Counted from the stretch's first letter, positions 33,868 to 43,730 are shown. The stretch: 64,000 bases of DNA from Methanolobus sp. (GCF_016278365.1 NZ_JADQBZ010000002.1:115497-179496); one strand, 5' to 3'. Translations and numbers: made by a program. The notes: generated by a model from the sequence alone, not told the origin.

Positions 33868-36765
33868 ATGAACTCGAAGAAATACTATTTATCAAAATGC
33901 CTGATACTTTTCCTAATACTATCAGCTTGCATCGCAACAACTTCCGCAGAGCCTCTTACTTTGACTGTCGGGGAGGGGAAGGATCATTTAAACATAAGTG
34001 ACGCCCTTTCAAATGCAAATAATGGCAGTATCATTCTTGTAAGCGATGGAATATACACTGAAGAAGATCTGGTTATTGACAAGAGAATAACACTTATTTC
34101 TGAAAATGGATCACAAACCACAACCATAAAGGCTAATCCAGATAGCGACACCCTAATTACAATAACTGTAAATAACGTCACCATCAATGGATTTACTATA
34201 GAAGGCGATCTTGAAACATTTGAGGATGGGCTTTTAGGACGCAATGGAATTTCATTGGAGTCGGTTTCAAGTATCACTATTACTAATAATGAAATATTTG
34301 GCTTCTATGATGCTTTAGTCACTGATCAATCTGGCAACAACTTCATAGCCAACAATACATTTCTAAATAATTCAATGGGTGTATTCTTTGACTGTTCAAT
34401 GAACAATACCATGCTCAACAATACATTTGAATCGCACTTAACAACTTTTGGTGTTGATGGTCCCGCATTAGAGAATTTTGTTCACGTTGTCGAAAATAAC
34501 ACCATCGAAAATAAGACAATCTATTACTGGGTAGATATGGCAGATGCCAAAATACCTTCCGATGCAGGCCAGGTATATGTTATCAATTCCACCAATATAA
34601 CTGTCAAGGACCTTGTATTGACACATGGTTATGATGGTGTTGCATTTGTAGAAACAGACAATTCCAGAATTGAAAATGTTACGACATTCTCAAGCAGCTA
34701 CGGTATATCTCTAATAGGCTCAAATAACAACACATTGAGCGACAATATCATTTTACAGTGCGACTATGATGGCGTTTATGTGGTTGAATCTCATAACAGT
34801 ATTTTGAGTAATAATATTATTCTTCTTTGCGGCGATGAGGGCATTTATATCGGTAGATCAGATAATGCTACTCTTAGCAGCAATACCGTTGTGCTTTCTA
34901 ACGATAATGGTATTTTCATCGACGAATCTAACGACAGTACTTTAAATGAAAATACCATCGCAGCCTGTAACCATAATGGGATACGGATTGACCACTCACA
35001 GAATAACTCTCTGACCAACAACATAGTTACCTATGGTGGTCTCGATTCTGAGCATATTGAAACTGCAGGTATTTTACTTTCTGGATCCGACAATAACACT
35101 TTGATCAATAATAGTGCTGACAGCAATCTTGGGACAGGTATTGCTGTAGTTTCCTCTGACAATAATATCTTAAGAAGAAACACTGCTAATGAGAACAGTT
35201 TGGGCGGGATTTGGATAGCCTCATCCGACAATAATACCTTGACAGATAATCTTGCCACTGACAACTACTATGGAGACCTTCTCTCTTTAGGTGTGAACAT
35301 AGATACAGCACTTTTTGGAGATGATTCACATATTGATAGTTCAATAACTAATATACTGGCAAACAAATATGCCAATGATAATTCCTTAGACAATCTCTTC
35401 TCCGAAGCCATTAATTCATATCCTGCCACTTTTGAGAACACTTTGCATAGCAGGACGGCGGCTAGTAGAAAGAACCCAGTTCGGGAGGATGTCGGCCTAC
35501 AAAGCGTTTCAATTAATGGCGGTGCGAGGATTATACTACCCGGCTCCGGCATATTTGTAGTTGAAGGTGAAAATAATACGTTAACCAGAAACATGGCATT
35601 CAATAACCAATATGACTTTTGCTCTGCATTATCTTATAACCTAGAAGTAGAAAAACTAATGCTGATAAAAGATCAGGCGCAGATGTCTTTCACCGTTGAT
35701 GAGGGTATTGTGCTCTTATCCGGCAATGAATCCAGTGATGTGTCTCTTCCAGGAAAGACAAATGTTAATGGTTATATTGATATGCTCGCTGTTATTGATC
35801 CAGATATTGGCTATAGCTCAGTTGATGCTGAAATTAATATAGTATTGCCCACAAAGCTGGAATTTAAGTTCCTTTATGACGATTCTGGAATGAGCAGTAA
35901 TGGCGAATCTTCAATAAGACTCTATCAGTTGAACGGTACCAAATGGACCTCAATTCCAAATTCGTCTTTGAACACAAACGCGAACTATGTTGCAGCAGCC
36001 CTTGACTGGCAATACATTACAGAATATGATTCACTTGATATAGGCATTAATTCCCCAACTCCGTATTATGGAATGGTTACACTGGCACTCTTCAAGGATC
36101 CGGAGCCACCCCGTAGTTCTGGCAGCCTTCCGCAAAGCCTTAAGGATTCAACTAAAACGGATCTTCCCATCACTAATGACGGAGAAATTACAAAAGACAC
36201 TGTTGTCAAATCAAAGAACTCAGACGCTACACTTACTCTTTACAAAGGAACGAAAGCAATTGATGTCTCCGGAAACCCTGTGAACATTATAAGAGTTACA
36301 CCTTTCTCGTATGGACCAGCTGGAATTCCTGCAGATGCTACAGACCATGGACTTTACTTCAAGTTTGAACCGTCCGGGACCACGTTCAGCCAGGATGTTA
36401 TGATAACTATGGAATTTAATCCGGAAGACTTTGAAGGCAGGACTCCTGTAATCTATACCTATACCTCTGAGGATGGATGGATCGCCCTGGAAACCACAGT
36501 TGACTGGGAAAATGGCAGAGCAACAGCAATGATAAGTCACTTTTCATTCTATGCACTGTTTGGGACTGATGCTGAGCCTGTAAAAGAAGCCTCATTCGAG
36601 CCAACTTCAGAAACTATCGAAACAGTCACATCTGAAGGGAACTCTGCTGAAGAATCCACCGATGAAAAAGGACTTGGGTTCATTTCATGGGTAGTTGCAA
36701 TTGTGCTTGTAATAGGCCTGGGAATTGTCTATGGAACTAAGAAAAAGAAGGATGGAGGGCTTTAA
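33868..36765 (+). CDS. NosD-like parallel beta-helix surface protein
   Basis: 965-aa secreted protein. Signal peptide KCLILFLILSACIATTSA, then from about residue 30 to 600 a right-handed beta helix with many SDNNTLxxN-type turns typical of NosD/CASH repeats (e.g. GSNNNTLSDNII, SDNNTLINNS, SDNNTLTDNLA). A PGF-like domain follows (ADATDHGLYFKFEPSGTTFSQDVMITMEF...SHFSFYALFG). The C-terminus is a membrane anchor (FISWVVAIVLVIGLGIVYG) with KKKKDGG. Start ATG 33868 follows GAAGTGGAAAAG, and a TATA box lies at about 33811-33822. Surface-layer or adhesin function is inferred. Confidence 0.88.
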   Translation: MNSKKYYLSKCLILFLILSACIATTSAEPLTLTVGEGKDHLNISDALSNANNGSIILVSDGIYTEEDLVIDKRITLISENGSQTTTIKANPDSDTLITITVNNVTINGFTIEGDLETFEDGLLGRNGISLESVSSITITNNEIFGFYDALVTDQSGNNFIANNTFLNNSMGVFFDCSMNNTMLNNTFESHLTTFGVDGPALENFVHVVENNTIENKTIYYWVDMADAKIPSDAGQVYVINSTNITVKDLVLTHGYDGVAFVETDNSRIENVTTFSSSYGISLIGSNNNTLSDNIILQCDYDGVYVVESHNSILSNNIILLCGDEGIYIGRSDNATLSSNTVVLSNDNGIFIDESNDSTLNENTIAACNHNGIRIDHSQNNSLTNNIVTYGGLDSEHIETAGILLSGSDNNTLINNSADSNLGTGIAVVSSDNNILRRNTANENSLGGIWIASSDNNTLTDNLATDNYYGDLLSLGVNIDTALFGDDSHIDSSITNILANKYANDNSLDNLFSEAINSYPATFENTLHSRTAASRKNPVREDVGLQSVSINGGARIILPGSGIFVVEGENNTLTRNMAFNNQYDFCSALSYNLEVEKLMLIKDQAQMSFTVDEGIVLLSGNESSDVSLPGKTNVNGYIDMLAVIDPDIGYSSVDAEINIVLPTKLEFKFLYDDSGMSSNGESSIRLYQLNGTKWTSIPNSSLNTNANYVAAALDWQYITEYDSLDIGINSPTPYYGMVTLALFKDPEPPRSSGSLPQSLKDSTKTDLPITNDGEITKDTVVKSKNSDATLTLYKGTKAIDVSGNPVNIIRVTPFSYGPAGIPADATDHGLYFKFEPSGTTFSQDVMITMEFNPEDFEGRTPVIYTYTSEDGWIALETTVDWENGRATAMISHFSFYALFGTDAEPVKEASFEPTSETIETVTSEGNSAEESTDEKGLGFISWVVAIVLVIGLGIVYGTKKKKDGGL

Positions 36766-36830
36766 GCCCTTCCTTTTTTATGGAGGTTTTCTGCAGAGTT
36801 ATTTATGTTATGCTTGTACTAGAAAAGGTG

Positions 36831-37310
36831 TCAATAATTGATCCATTTAGAGTATTCATCAACGAAGGTCTTGATAATATCATCTTTAGATAAATTCTCT
36901 ATATCATGTTCACCGATACTACCATTTCTGATAGATATCTCCACTTGAGGTGTCCTTGGTAGACTTTCATCGGCATGCTCTGGGAAGGCAAAACCCGCTT
37001 TCTGATATGCTCTACCTTCTATCAAGAAATAGAATTCTTCCACCTGCTCCTCAGTTTTGATTTCAGAAGGAAGATACACTGTCAGGGAAGCAGAACCCAA
37101 GCCTGAGTCATCAATATCTATGACGACTATTCGTCCATATTTTTCAATTTCCATCTTTAGGTCATTATAGGCTGGGACAACTATATCTTTTAAAAAATAA
37201 CCTATGTTAACTTCTGCAAGCTTGACACTCGTTTCTTGAGTAGTTATGTCTTCCAAATCATTTTCTTCTAACTGGAAGATCTTCCTCAGTTTCCCTTTCC
37301 ACCCATTCAT
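36831..37310 (-). CDS. Cytoplasmic protein coupled to the BCCT transporter
   Basis: 159-aa soluble protein whose ATG overlaps the transporter stop by 4 bp. The end of the sequence (GSIGEHDIENLSKDDIIKTFVDEYSKWINY; key part DDIIKTFVDEYSKWI) recalls the C-terminal cytoplasmic extension of BetT-type choline carriers, which ends in a similar helix. It could be a detached regulatory domain. The similarity was judged by eye and may be accidental. Confidence 0.65.
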   Translation of the reverse strand: MNGWKGKLRKIFQLEENDLEDITTQETSVKLAEVNIGYFLKDIVVPAYNDLKMEIEKYGRIVVIDIDDSGLGSASLTVYLPSEIKTEEQVEEFYFLIEGRAYQKAGFAFPEHADESLPRTPQVEISIRNGSIGEHDIENLSKDDIIKTFVDEYSKWINY

Positions 37311-38899
37311 TTGCCTTTACCAGTAAAAAGTTCTCCTACTAGTTCTTTGGTCTTTTTACTTGATTTATTTTCCGGTAAACCATCTAAAGGCTCCGCAGCT
37401 TCGTGACTGTTTTTATCTGCGCCTAATCCTTTGTAAAGACTATAGCACATCAAGATCAGTACTATACAAAATGGCAAGGCTGTTGTAAGTGCAGCCGTCT
37501 GCAAGGCTACAAGCCCTCCGGTTAACAAAAGGACAGCTGCGACCGTTCCTTGGATAAGGGACCAGAAAATCCTTAAGGAAATCGAAGGCCTGGGGTCACC
37601 TCCAGATGAGAGTATGGCTATTACAAGAGAACCTGAATCAGAGGAGGTTACAAAGAATGTCATGACAACAATAGTGGCAAGAGCTGAACTGACCATGGAG
37701 CCTGGTAATGCATCAAGCAGTACATAGAGTGCTGTAGGGATGCTTGTTTCAACGGCCTGAACAATTCCACCATTCCCGAAAAGTTCGATATGTATTGCAG
37801 TGTTGCCAAAGACGATTATCCATATGAAGGTGATTATTACAGGAGCGAGGAGAGCACCCCGGATGAACTCTCTTATCGTACGGCCACGAGAGATTCTGGC
37901 AATGAACATACCTACAAAGGGAGACCATGAGATCCACCAACCCCAATAGAACATGGTCCACATTTTTTGCCATTCCATCCCAGTGAAAGCGTCTGTCTGG
38001 AATGTCAAAACAACGACATGTTGCAAATAGTAACCTACGCTCTGTACATAAGAGCTTAGTAGAAATGCCGAAGGACCGACCACGAAAACAAAAAGCACCA
38101 GTGCAAGCCCCAGCAATATGTTCATCTGGCTTAAAATGCGTATGCCGCGGTCAAGACCTGATGCAACTGAAATCGTAGCTGCCAAGGCTATGAATATAAC
38201 GAGGAATATTTGGTTATTTGCAGAAACTGATAATATGCCCAGGTAGTCCATGCCGGAGTTGATTTGCATTACACCTAGGCCAAGAGAAGTTGCAACTCCA
38301 AAAAGTGTACCAAATATGGCAAGTATTTCCACTATATTGCCCCGTACACCATATATTCTATTGCCAAATATCGGATACATTGTAGAACGAATGGTCAGTG
38401 GCATATCATGTCTGTATGAAAAATAAGCAAGTGAAAGACCCACGACTGTATAGATAGCCCATGCATGAAGCCCCCAATGGAAAAAGGTGAGATTCATGGC
38501 CTCGACCGCTGCCTCAATGCTTCCTGAAGCAACTTCTTTGGGTGAGGAAAAATGGATAATAGGTTCAGCAACACTGTAAAAAAGAAGACCTATACCCATA
38601 CCCGCACTGAAAAGCATTGCAAACCATGTTACATCTTTGTATTCAGGTCTGTCAGATTCTTTACCCAACCGTATGGTTCCATAGCGACTGAAGTAAAGCC
38701 AAATGACAAAACCTAAGAAAAATGCCACTGAGAGAATATAGAACCATCCTAGATTCACAACTATCAAGTCCTGGACAGTCGTGAAGGCATTTGATACTTT
38801 TTCTGTGAAAAATATTCCCATGTACACAAAGGATAATACTAAGACCACCGATACATAAAATACCTGTGAGTTTGTGCCTGGGTTGTGTAGTTTATCCAT
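37307..38899 (-). CDS. BCCT family transporter (betaine/choline/carnitine)
   Basis: 530-aa carrier with about 12 membrane helices. The family signature is complete: MFYWGWWISWSPFVGMFIARISRGRTIREF, plus GMGIGLLFYSVAEPIIHF and the helix-8 Trp/Phe cluster. BCCT proteins move glycine betaine or choline, an osmolyte and, in some Methanolobus/Methanococcoides, a methanogenic substrate. ATG 38899 is followed downstream by the coupled 159-aa gene. Substrate specificity is inferred. Confidence 0.93.
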   Translation of the reverse strand: MDKLHNPGTNSQVFYVSVVLVLSFVYMGIFFTEKVSNAFTTVQDLIVVNLGWFYILSVAFFLGFVIWLYFSRYGTIRLGKESDRPEYKDVTWFAMLFSAGMGIGLLFYSVAEPIIHFSSPKEVASGSIEAAVEAMNLTFFHWGLHAWAIYTVVGLSLAYFSYRHDMPLTIRSTMYPIFGNRIYGVRGNIVEILAIFGTLFGVATSLGLGVMQINSGMDYLGILSVSANNQIFLVIFIALAATISVASGLDRGIRILSQMNILLGLALVLFVFVVGPSAFLLSSYVQSVGYYLQHVVVLTFQTDAFTGMEWQKMWTMFYWGWWISWSPFVGMFIARISRGRTIREFIRGALLAPVIITFIWIIVFGNTAIHIELFGNGGIVQAVETSIPTALYVLLDALPGSMVSSALATIVVMTFFVTSSDSGSLVIAILSSGGDPRPSISLRIFWSLIQGTVAAVLLLTGGLVALQTAALTTALPFCIVLILMCYSLYKGLGADKNSHEAAEPLDGLPENKSSKKTKELVGELFTGKGK

Positions 38900-38980
38900 G
38901 GTGAACTCCTATGACAGTGTATAAGGGCAGGCACATATCTTACAAAAGATTTACGACTGAACCCACCTTAAAATTATAAA

Positions 38981-39814
38981 AACCCTCTTTTCTACTTGTA
39001 TTATGGGGATGTTAATGGAATTCAGAGAACTCTCTGATGAACAATGGAAGTTTATTAGACCACATTTACCACCACAACCCATTGTTGGAAAAAAGAGAGC
39101 TGACGACCGTAAGGTCATCAATAGCATTCTCTTTGTCCAGATAACTGGTTGCAGGTGGAGAGACATGCCACCTCAATATGGTTCTGGTGTTACAGCATGG
39201 AGAAGACTGAAAGAGTGGTCAGAAGAAGGAATATGGAACAAGATCATGGAATCCCTACGGGATTCCGCTTATCAAGATGGTAATTATCTATAGAAACTGC
39301 GTGTGTTAATAGTACTTTCATCGAAACAAAAAAAGGGGAGAAGATTGCGCATACAACGGTCACAAGAGAAGGAAAGGCGTAAAGATCCAGGCCTGTGTAA
39401 GCTGTGAAGGATTCCTTTTAACCCTTCAAATATTCTCTGAAAAAGATTATGATAATCAACATTTCATCGAAGTTATGGAAGATCTAAGGATCAAGACTAG
39501 CAGAAGACCAAGAACAAGACCACAGGAAGTATTGGCGGAAGCAGCTTACGATGATGTTGATATAAGACAACATTTAAGGTCTAGAGGAATACAAAGCAAC
39601 ATTCCCATAAATCCCAGGAACACGAAAACAAGGAAAAGAGGAAGACCTACAAGATTCAATCCAAAAACTTATGCTAAAAGAAGAGCAATAGAACGATTTT
39701 TGCATGGTTGAAAATGTGATTTAGAAAATTAGTGACTAGGTATGAAAGACTTAGCATAGTGTTCAAAGGACTATTGGATATTGCATGTTTCATGCTGTGC
39801 TGGAAAAGAGGGTT
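38981..39814 (+). mobile_element. IS5-like insertion sequence, degraded
   Basis: 834-bp element bounded by the inverted repeats AACCCTCTTTTC (38981-38992) and GAAAAGAGGGTT (39803-39814). The transposase is broken by frameshifts. No clear target duplication was seen. Confidence 0.75.
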
Positions 39815-39833
39815 CAGAGAGGTTAGGAAATAG
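39003..39833 (+). pseudogene. IS5-family transposase, frameshifted
   Basis: First part (39003-39293): FRELSDEQWKFIRPHLPPQ... GCRWRDMPPQYGSGVTAWRRLKEW, the N-terminal region of IS5/IS427-type transposases. The middle (39294-39474) is out of frame. 39475-39711 gives EDLRIKTSRRPRTRPQEVLAEAAYDDVDIRQHLRSRG, with the central acidic residue (DAAYDD type). The last part is again shifted (ERLSIVFKGLLDIACFMLCWKRG). At least three lesions make it inactive. Confidence 0.85.
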
Positions 39834-40045
39834 GCTCATCTTTTAACCAGTTGTATTGGGACTTAAGACCCTGAAGCATGTTCTTGAGCTCATTCTTACT
39901 TATGGATCGGTTCTCATCCGTGTAAGCTGTACTCTTCAAGTTCAATGCCCAGTTTATAGATGAACCTCCACGTACCAAACTGTTTCTCAAAGAAATCTAT
40001 CTATGATCTACGTGGATATAATCGATATTTGTAGGCTCTTAACAT
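39823..40045 (-). pseudogene. TnpB (IS200/IS605) N-terminal fragment
   Basis: The minus strand starts MLRAYKYRLYPRRS, then a TAG stop, IDFFEKQFGTWRFIY, a one-base frameshift and WALNLKSTAYTDENRSISKN then ELKNMLQGLKSQYNWLKDEP. This is the RuvC-less N-terminal region of TnpB/OrfB. An in-frame stop, a frameshift and loss of the catalytic half make it a relic. It abuts the IS5-like element. Confidence 0.8.
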
Positions 40046-40150
40046 ACGCAAAGTATTTTTGCTAGTTGATAGCATATATATTTAATGTTTGACCATGTAT
40101 ACGATTCCAGACACCTTTCAAATACAACTGGACGTAATTCATCCACCGGT

Positions 40151-40181
40151 CCCATTTCTTCGAAATGGAACTCCCATTAAA
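40151..40181 (-). other. Conserved motif TTTAATGGGAGTTCCA plus hairpin
   Basis: The minus strand reads TTTAATGGGAGTTCCATTTC-GAA-GAAATGG: a 7-bp stem right after a 16-nt motif. The same motif with a different hairpin occurs at 59923-59954. The gap 40046-40336 has no gene otherwise. Confidence 0.5.
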
Positions 40182-40336
40182 CCTATGATTTAATGCGACA
40201 TTAAATTGGGTGGTCTTTTTACTCCAACGTGATAAAATTCGTTAACCGATGACAAATGATGGAGATTTACATGAAGAACTGGGAAATCAGGAGATAAGTG
40301 GAGACTCAAAATCTTGAATATGATTGACTATCCCCT

Positions 40337-41647
40337 TCAGCGCGCCTCAAGCAACCAGTACCACAAAGGCACATACTTGATCTTCCCACCATCAACCTTC
40401 TCTTCGCCAAAGATATCTGCTGTGATGATAGTTCCCTCTTTTATCCTGAAGTTTTTCATTCCTGCCAGGAGACCACTTATCTCACGTTCTTTTGTTTCCG
40501 GGCTGGATAAATCTGAGCAGACTTGGATCAGTCTGACGGGGTCAATACCTTCCTTAATTACAAAGTCAACCTCAAGTCCCTTCTGGTTCTGCCAGTAGTA
40601 GACCTCACTTCCAGAGCGTAGAATATGGAGAAAGGCCATATTCTCATATAACCTTCCTGTATCCGAGGACAGTTTAAAGGATACGGCGTTGATCATACCT
40701 GTGTCAATGCAATAGAGTTTCCTTGGTTTGTTCATCTGCTGCTTCAGGGATTCATCAAAATGTGTAACGCTGAAGAGCAGGAATGCATCCTCAAGGTATG
40801 CAATATAATCTATTATTGTATCCGTACTGAGGGAGGAATAACTGGAAAACAAACGCCTGAGGGAGTTATAAGTATGTGGCTTTGCGATGTTGGAGATGCA
40901 GAAGAGCGCCAGATCCCTGAATATAAGGGGATTGCGGACGCTATGTCTTGCGATTATATCACGGTGGATTATGTCATCAAAGTAGGACTGCAGTGTTTCA
41001 CGGTGTCGGACTGATGGGTAGACGATCGTTTCAGGGAATCCTCCTTTTTCCAGGTACTCATTGAACATGCGTTTCATCATTGCCTTGTCTTCAGAGTAAG
41101 GAAGCGTTTTCAGGTCGTACTTGATCTTGTGAAAATCAAGGAACTCTGCAAAACTGAAAGGAAACATCCTAGTACTGAGATGCCTTCCGGTAAGCAGTGT
41201 GGATATATCCTGGGATAACAGGGAAGCATTGGAACCACTGATGACCATCTTCACATTTTGCTTCCTGTCATATATTCCTTTAACCCACCTCTCCCATAAC
41301 GGAAAGTTCTGGATCTCGTCCAGGAAAAGGTATAATCGGTCCTCTTCAGATATTTCCTGCATTTCACGGAAAGTTTCTATCAGCAATTGTAGCTCATCCC
41401 CTTTCAATGGCTGCAGTCTGTCATCATCGAGGTTTAGGTACAGGATATTGCCCTTTGGTACACCTCTGTCGATGAGCTTTGAGATCAACTGGTACATATA
41501 ATAGGTTTTACCGCATCTTCTGACACCCACTATGTCATTTACGTGAGGTACGTCGATATTAAGTTCGTACCTGCGCCCCTGCAGCGGGGGTAGTGTTCTC
41601 CCCTGCCAGTCGATAATAGCACTTCTTAGTTTCTCTCGTGTATCCAT
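40337..41647 (-). CDS. AAA ATPase with DUF4143 domain
   Basis: 436-aa cytosolic ATPase. Walker A is IVGVRRCGKTYYMYQLI, Walker B is LYLFLDEIQNF, followed by GSNASLLS (sensor) and the FSFAEFLDF segment. The C-terminal half is DUF4143, a PD-(D/E)XK-like nuclease fold, with EVYYWQNQKGLEVDFVI. Its cellular role is unknown; it is common and often multi-copy in archaea. Start ATG 41647 lies about 25 nt below a TATA (ATTTATAAGT), so it is leaderless, with an inverted repeat directly upstream. Confidence 0.9.
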   Translation of the reverse strand: MDTREKLRSAIIDWQGRTLPPLQGRRYELNIDVPHVNDIVGVRRCGKTYYMYQLISKLIDRGVPKGNILYLNLDDDRLQPLKGDELQLLIETFREMQEISEEDRLYLFLDEIQNFPLWERWVKGIYDRKQNVKMVISGSNASLLSQDISTLLTGRHLSTRMFPFSFAEFLDFHKIKYDLKTLPYSEDKAMMKRMFNEYLEKGGFPETIVYPSVRHRETLQSYFDDIIHRDIIARHSVRNPLIFRDLALFCISNIAKPHTYNSLRRLFSSYSSLSTDTIIDYIAYLEDAFLLFSVTHFDESLKQQMNKPRKLYCIDTGMINAVSFKLSSDTGRLYENMAFLHILRSGSEVYYWQNQKGLEVDFVIKEGIDPVRLIQVCSDLSSPETKEREISGLLAGMKNFRIKEGTIITADIFGEEKVDGGKIKYVPLWYWLLEAR

Positions 41648-41690
41648 ATAGAACCATCAATCATTTTTACTTATAAATCCATCGATTATA

Positions 41691-41718
41691 CTAGACAAGA
41701 ACATACAATTTTGTCTAG
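41691..41718 (-). promoter_or_regulatory. Inverted repeat, candidate operator
   Basis: CTAGACAA (41691-41698) and TTGTCTAG (41711-41718) form a perfect 8-bp inverted repeat, 13 nt upstream of the TATA element of the DUF4143 gene. Confidence 0.5.
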
Positions 41719-41940
41719 CATACTTGACATACGTATATTCTAACGGTAACAAGTTCAATAAGAAATATCGGATCTTGAAAAGAGATTGCTAATGCAGAAC
41801 GGCTTGAAGATATCCATACAATTTGTCAAATAAAAAAGAGCGATTATTCAACAAATGAACTATTCATTAAAAGTTTAAATAATAAGTGAGTGATACAATA
41901 TAATGATAAAATAGGTAATATAAAAGGATGAATAGTAAAA

Positions 41941-42846
41941 ATGAAATCAAAACCATTGGTGACAATATTCCTCTTGATAACGATAATTGCGCTTTCGGGA
42001 TGTACAGACATAAGTGACTCATATAAGCCTGGAAGCTTCGGAACAACTGAAGAAGAGCAACAGATAGTTGAAGCCGTCACTGAAAAATATGGTGATATGA
42101 CAGCCACAGGTGAACCAAGACTCCTTGAAGTAATGATGACATCATCAACACAAAACTTCATACCTGTGGATAAGGTACTCAAATATTCAAAGGACTCTGA
42201 AGATTTGTATGTATGGTTCATCTACGACAATTTCAATTACGACAAAATAACTGTAGAATGGATCTACCTTGATACTGATTACTCTATCCACACCTTCGAA
42301 TCAGAGACAGGTGAAGACTTTGGACGTGGGACGTTCATACTCGAGAAGCCAGATGATGGTTGGCCGATTGGAAACTACAGAGTGATAATAAGCGGAGTAA
42401 ATGTGGAAGAATCAGTGGACTTTGAGATAATAGATGGAGAAACGGTTTCAATACCATTGGAACTGCTGGAAGGTACAAAAACAGGCAGTAATAATACAGT
42501 AACAACAGGAAACGTACCAAGTCCACAAAGTGGATTCATATCTGAAAGCACATCATACAGCTTTGTAGGAGAATGGTCAACAAATTGGGGAGATATGACG
42601 ATCACACAATCAGGAACTAAGATAATTGGTGAATACACATACGATCAAGGAAAAATTGAAGGTGTTGTAAACGGCGATGTATTTATAGGTACCTGGTCCG
42701 AAAGTCCTTCATATTCAGCTCCTAACGACGCAGGTGATGTAGAACTTAAATTAAGCAGTGACGGTAATTCATTGGAAGGAAACTGGAGATACGGCTCAGA
42801 CAGTTCAGCATGGAACGGTGGATGGACAGGAATCCGAAAAGCATAA
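41941..42846 (+). CDS. Lipoprotein, hypothetical
   Basis: 301-aa lipoprotein with lipobox IALSGC after a hydrophobic signal, then an extracytoplasmic domain. The C-terminus (FVGEWSTNWGDMTITQSGTKIIGEYTYDQGKIEGVV...GTWSESP) resembles a small beta-barrel of the type common in surface lipoproteins (quoted parts: GEWSTNWGDMTI, IGTWSE). AAAGGATGAATAG is the ribosome-binding site. It ends at TAA 42846, but the same frame stays open for another 30 codons (next entry). Confidence 0.7.
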   Translation: MKSKPLVTIFLLITIIALSGCTDISDSYKPGSFGTTEEEQQIVEAVTEKYGDMTATGEPRLLEVMMTSSTQNFIPVDKVLKYSKDSEDLYVWFIYDNFNYDKITVEWIYLDTDYSIHTFESETGEDFGRGTFILEKPDDGWPIGNYRVIISGVNVEESVDFEIIDGETVSIPLELLEGTKTGSNNTVTTGNVPSPQSGFISESTSYSFVGEWSTNWGDMTITQSGTKIIGEYTYDQGKIEGVVNGDVFIGTWSESPSYSAPNDAGDVELKLSSDGNSLEGNWRYGSDSSAWNGGWTGIRKA

Positions 42847-42939
42847 TCAACAACATCTTCAAGCGCAGCTTCATCAGGCACAATACCCGGACGGCATCTC
42901 GTAGAAGTTGAAGACTACGGAATAAAACCTGCGTCTTAA
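42847..42939 (+). other. Open frame after the lipoprotein stop
   Basis: Directly after the TAA, in frame: STTSSSAASSGTIPGRHLVE, then VEDYGIKPAS and TAA. It looks like coding sequence (Ser-rich linker, then a compact tail), suggesting a nonsense change or the remnant of a longer protein. TAA is not the pyrrolysine codon. Confidence 0.4.
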
Positions 42940-42997
42940 TTACATTTTTTCTTTTTTGAAAGGCATTGATTCACCAAAATATTATGATTTGGCATTG

Positions 42998-43456
42998 TTA
43001 ATTAAGTATAGTTAGTTCATTATTTCTATACTTCATCAAAAGAAGAACAGAGTGTTTTAGCATTCCAAGACTCTTGGTATAACATTTTGTTTTTCTTCGC
43101 AGTCTTGCCAGAAAGTGCCTGAATATGCTGTTATATCCTTCCACTGTATAGGTTTCTGCTTTGGATCGTGTATGAACCTCATCTGGAAGAAACTCTGCAT
43201 ATGCTTTCCAGTTATCAGTCATCACTCTCCCTATCTCCTTTTTCTCTAGTTTTTTCCAGAGCTTTTGTCCTGTTTTGGTTCCCCTGCTACCAAAAGAGCA
43301 GTTGATGAATTTTTTTCCCAGCTCTATCAACAGCAATCCATATCCAACAATATTTTTTTTGTTTCCAATATAAGTATGCATCTCGTCTAACTCAACGATC
43401 TCTATCTCGTTTTCACTTTTTAGATCCTCTAATTCTGTCCAAATGCCTTTATCCAA
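42998..43456 (-). CDS. IS1 transposase, second frame (InsB-like, -1 frame)
   Basis: 152-aa catalytic half with IVELDEMHTYIGNKKN (first Asp), VMTDNWKAYAEFLP, and EGYNSIFRHFLARLRRKT. It overlaps the first frame by 28 bp in the -1 phase, the arrangement of IS1 elements that fuse both frames by frameshifting; no canonical A6 slippery run is visible, so the joining could be lost. Confidence 0.85.
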   Translation of the reverse strand: MDKGIWTELEDLKSENEIEIVELDEMHTYIGNKKNIVGYGLLLIELGKKFINCSFGSRGTKTGQKLWKKLEKKEIGRVMTDNWKAYAEFLPDEVHTRSKAETYTVEGYNSIFRHFLARLRRKTKCYTKSLGMLKHSVLLLMKYRNNELTILN

Positions 43457-43680
43457 TTTTGAACAGAAACATGACTTACTCCTAAAAAACGTCCTATTGA
43501 ACGGAATCCTAATCCTTCCAGATATAGCTGTAAAGCTTGTCGTTTAACGGAGGGATGAAAGGCAGTAGACTTAAGTTCTACTGTATAATTGTATCTACAT
43601 TCATGGCATTGATAGCGTTGGAGTCCTTTGATTTTACCGTTCTTTTTATTATTAAAGCTATTGCACTTGGGACAATTCAC
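43429..43680 (-). CDS. IS1 transposase, first frame (InsA-like)
   Basis: 83 aa with the zinc finger MNCPKCNSFNNKKNGKIKG...YQCHEC and an HTH ending FLGVSHVSVQNWIKAFGQN. Ends at TAG in the overlap with the second frame. Binds the IS ends and needs the catalytic frame in -1 phase. Confidence 0.85.
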   Translation of the reverse strand: MNCPKCNSFNNKKNGKIKGLQRYQCHECRYNYTVELKSTAFHPSVKRQALQLYLEGLGFRSIGRFLGVSHVSVQNWIKAFGQN

Positions 43681-43730
43681 GCTTTAATGTAAGATATCAT
43701 AGTACATAACTATATATGCTTACCAATGCC

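Larger units (their letters stand above)
42991..43730 (-). mobile_element. IS1-family insertion sequence
   Basis: 740-bp element with related ends GGCATTGTTAATTAAGTATAG (start 42991; 20 of these bases are GGCATTGTTAATTAAGTATA) and GGCATTGGTAAGCATATATA (ending at 43730 on the other strand). It carries the two frames of an IS1 transposase. The element sits inside an IS256-like gene whose other half is missing. No clear target duplication. Confidence 0.8.
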
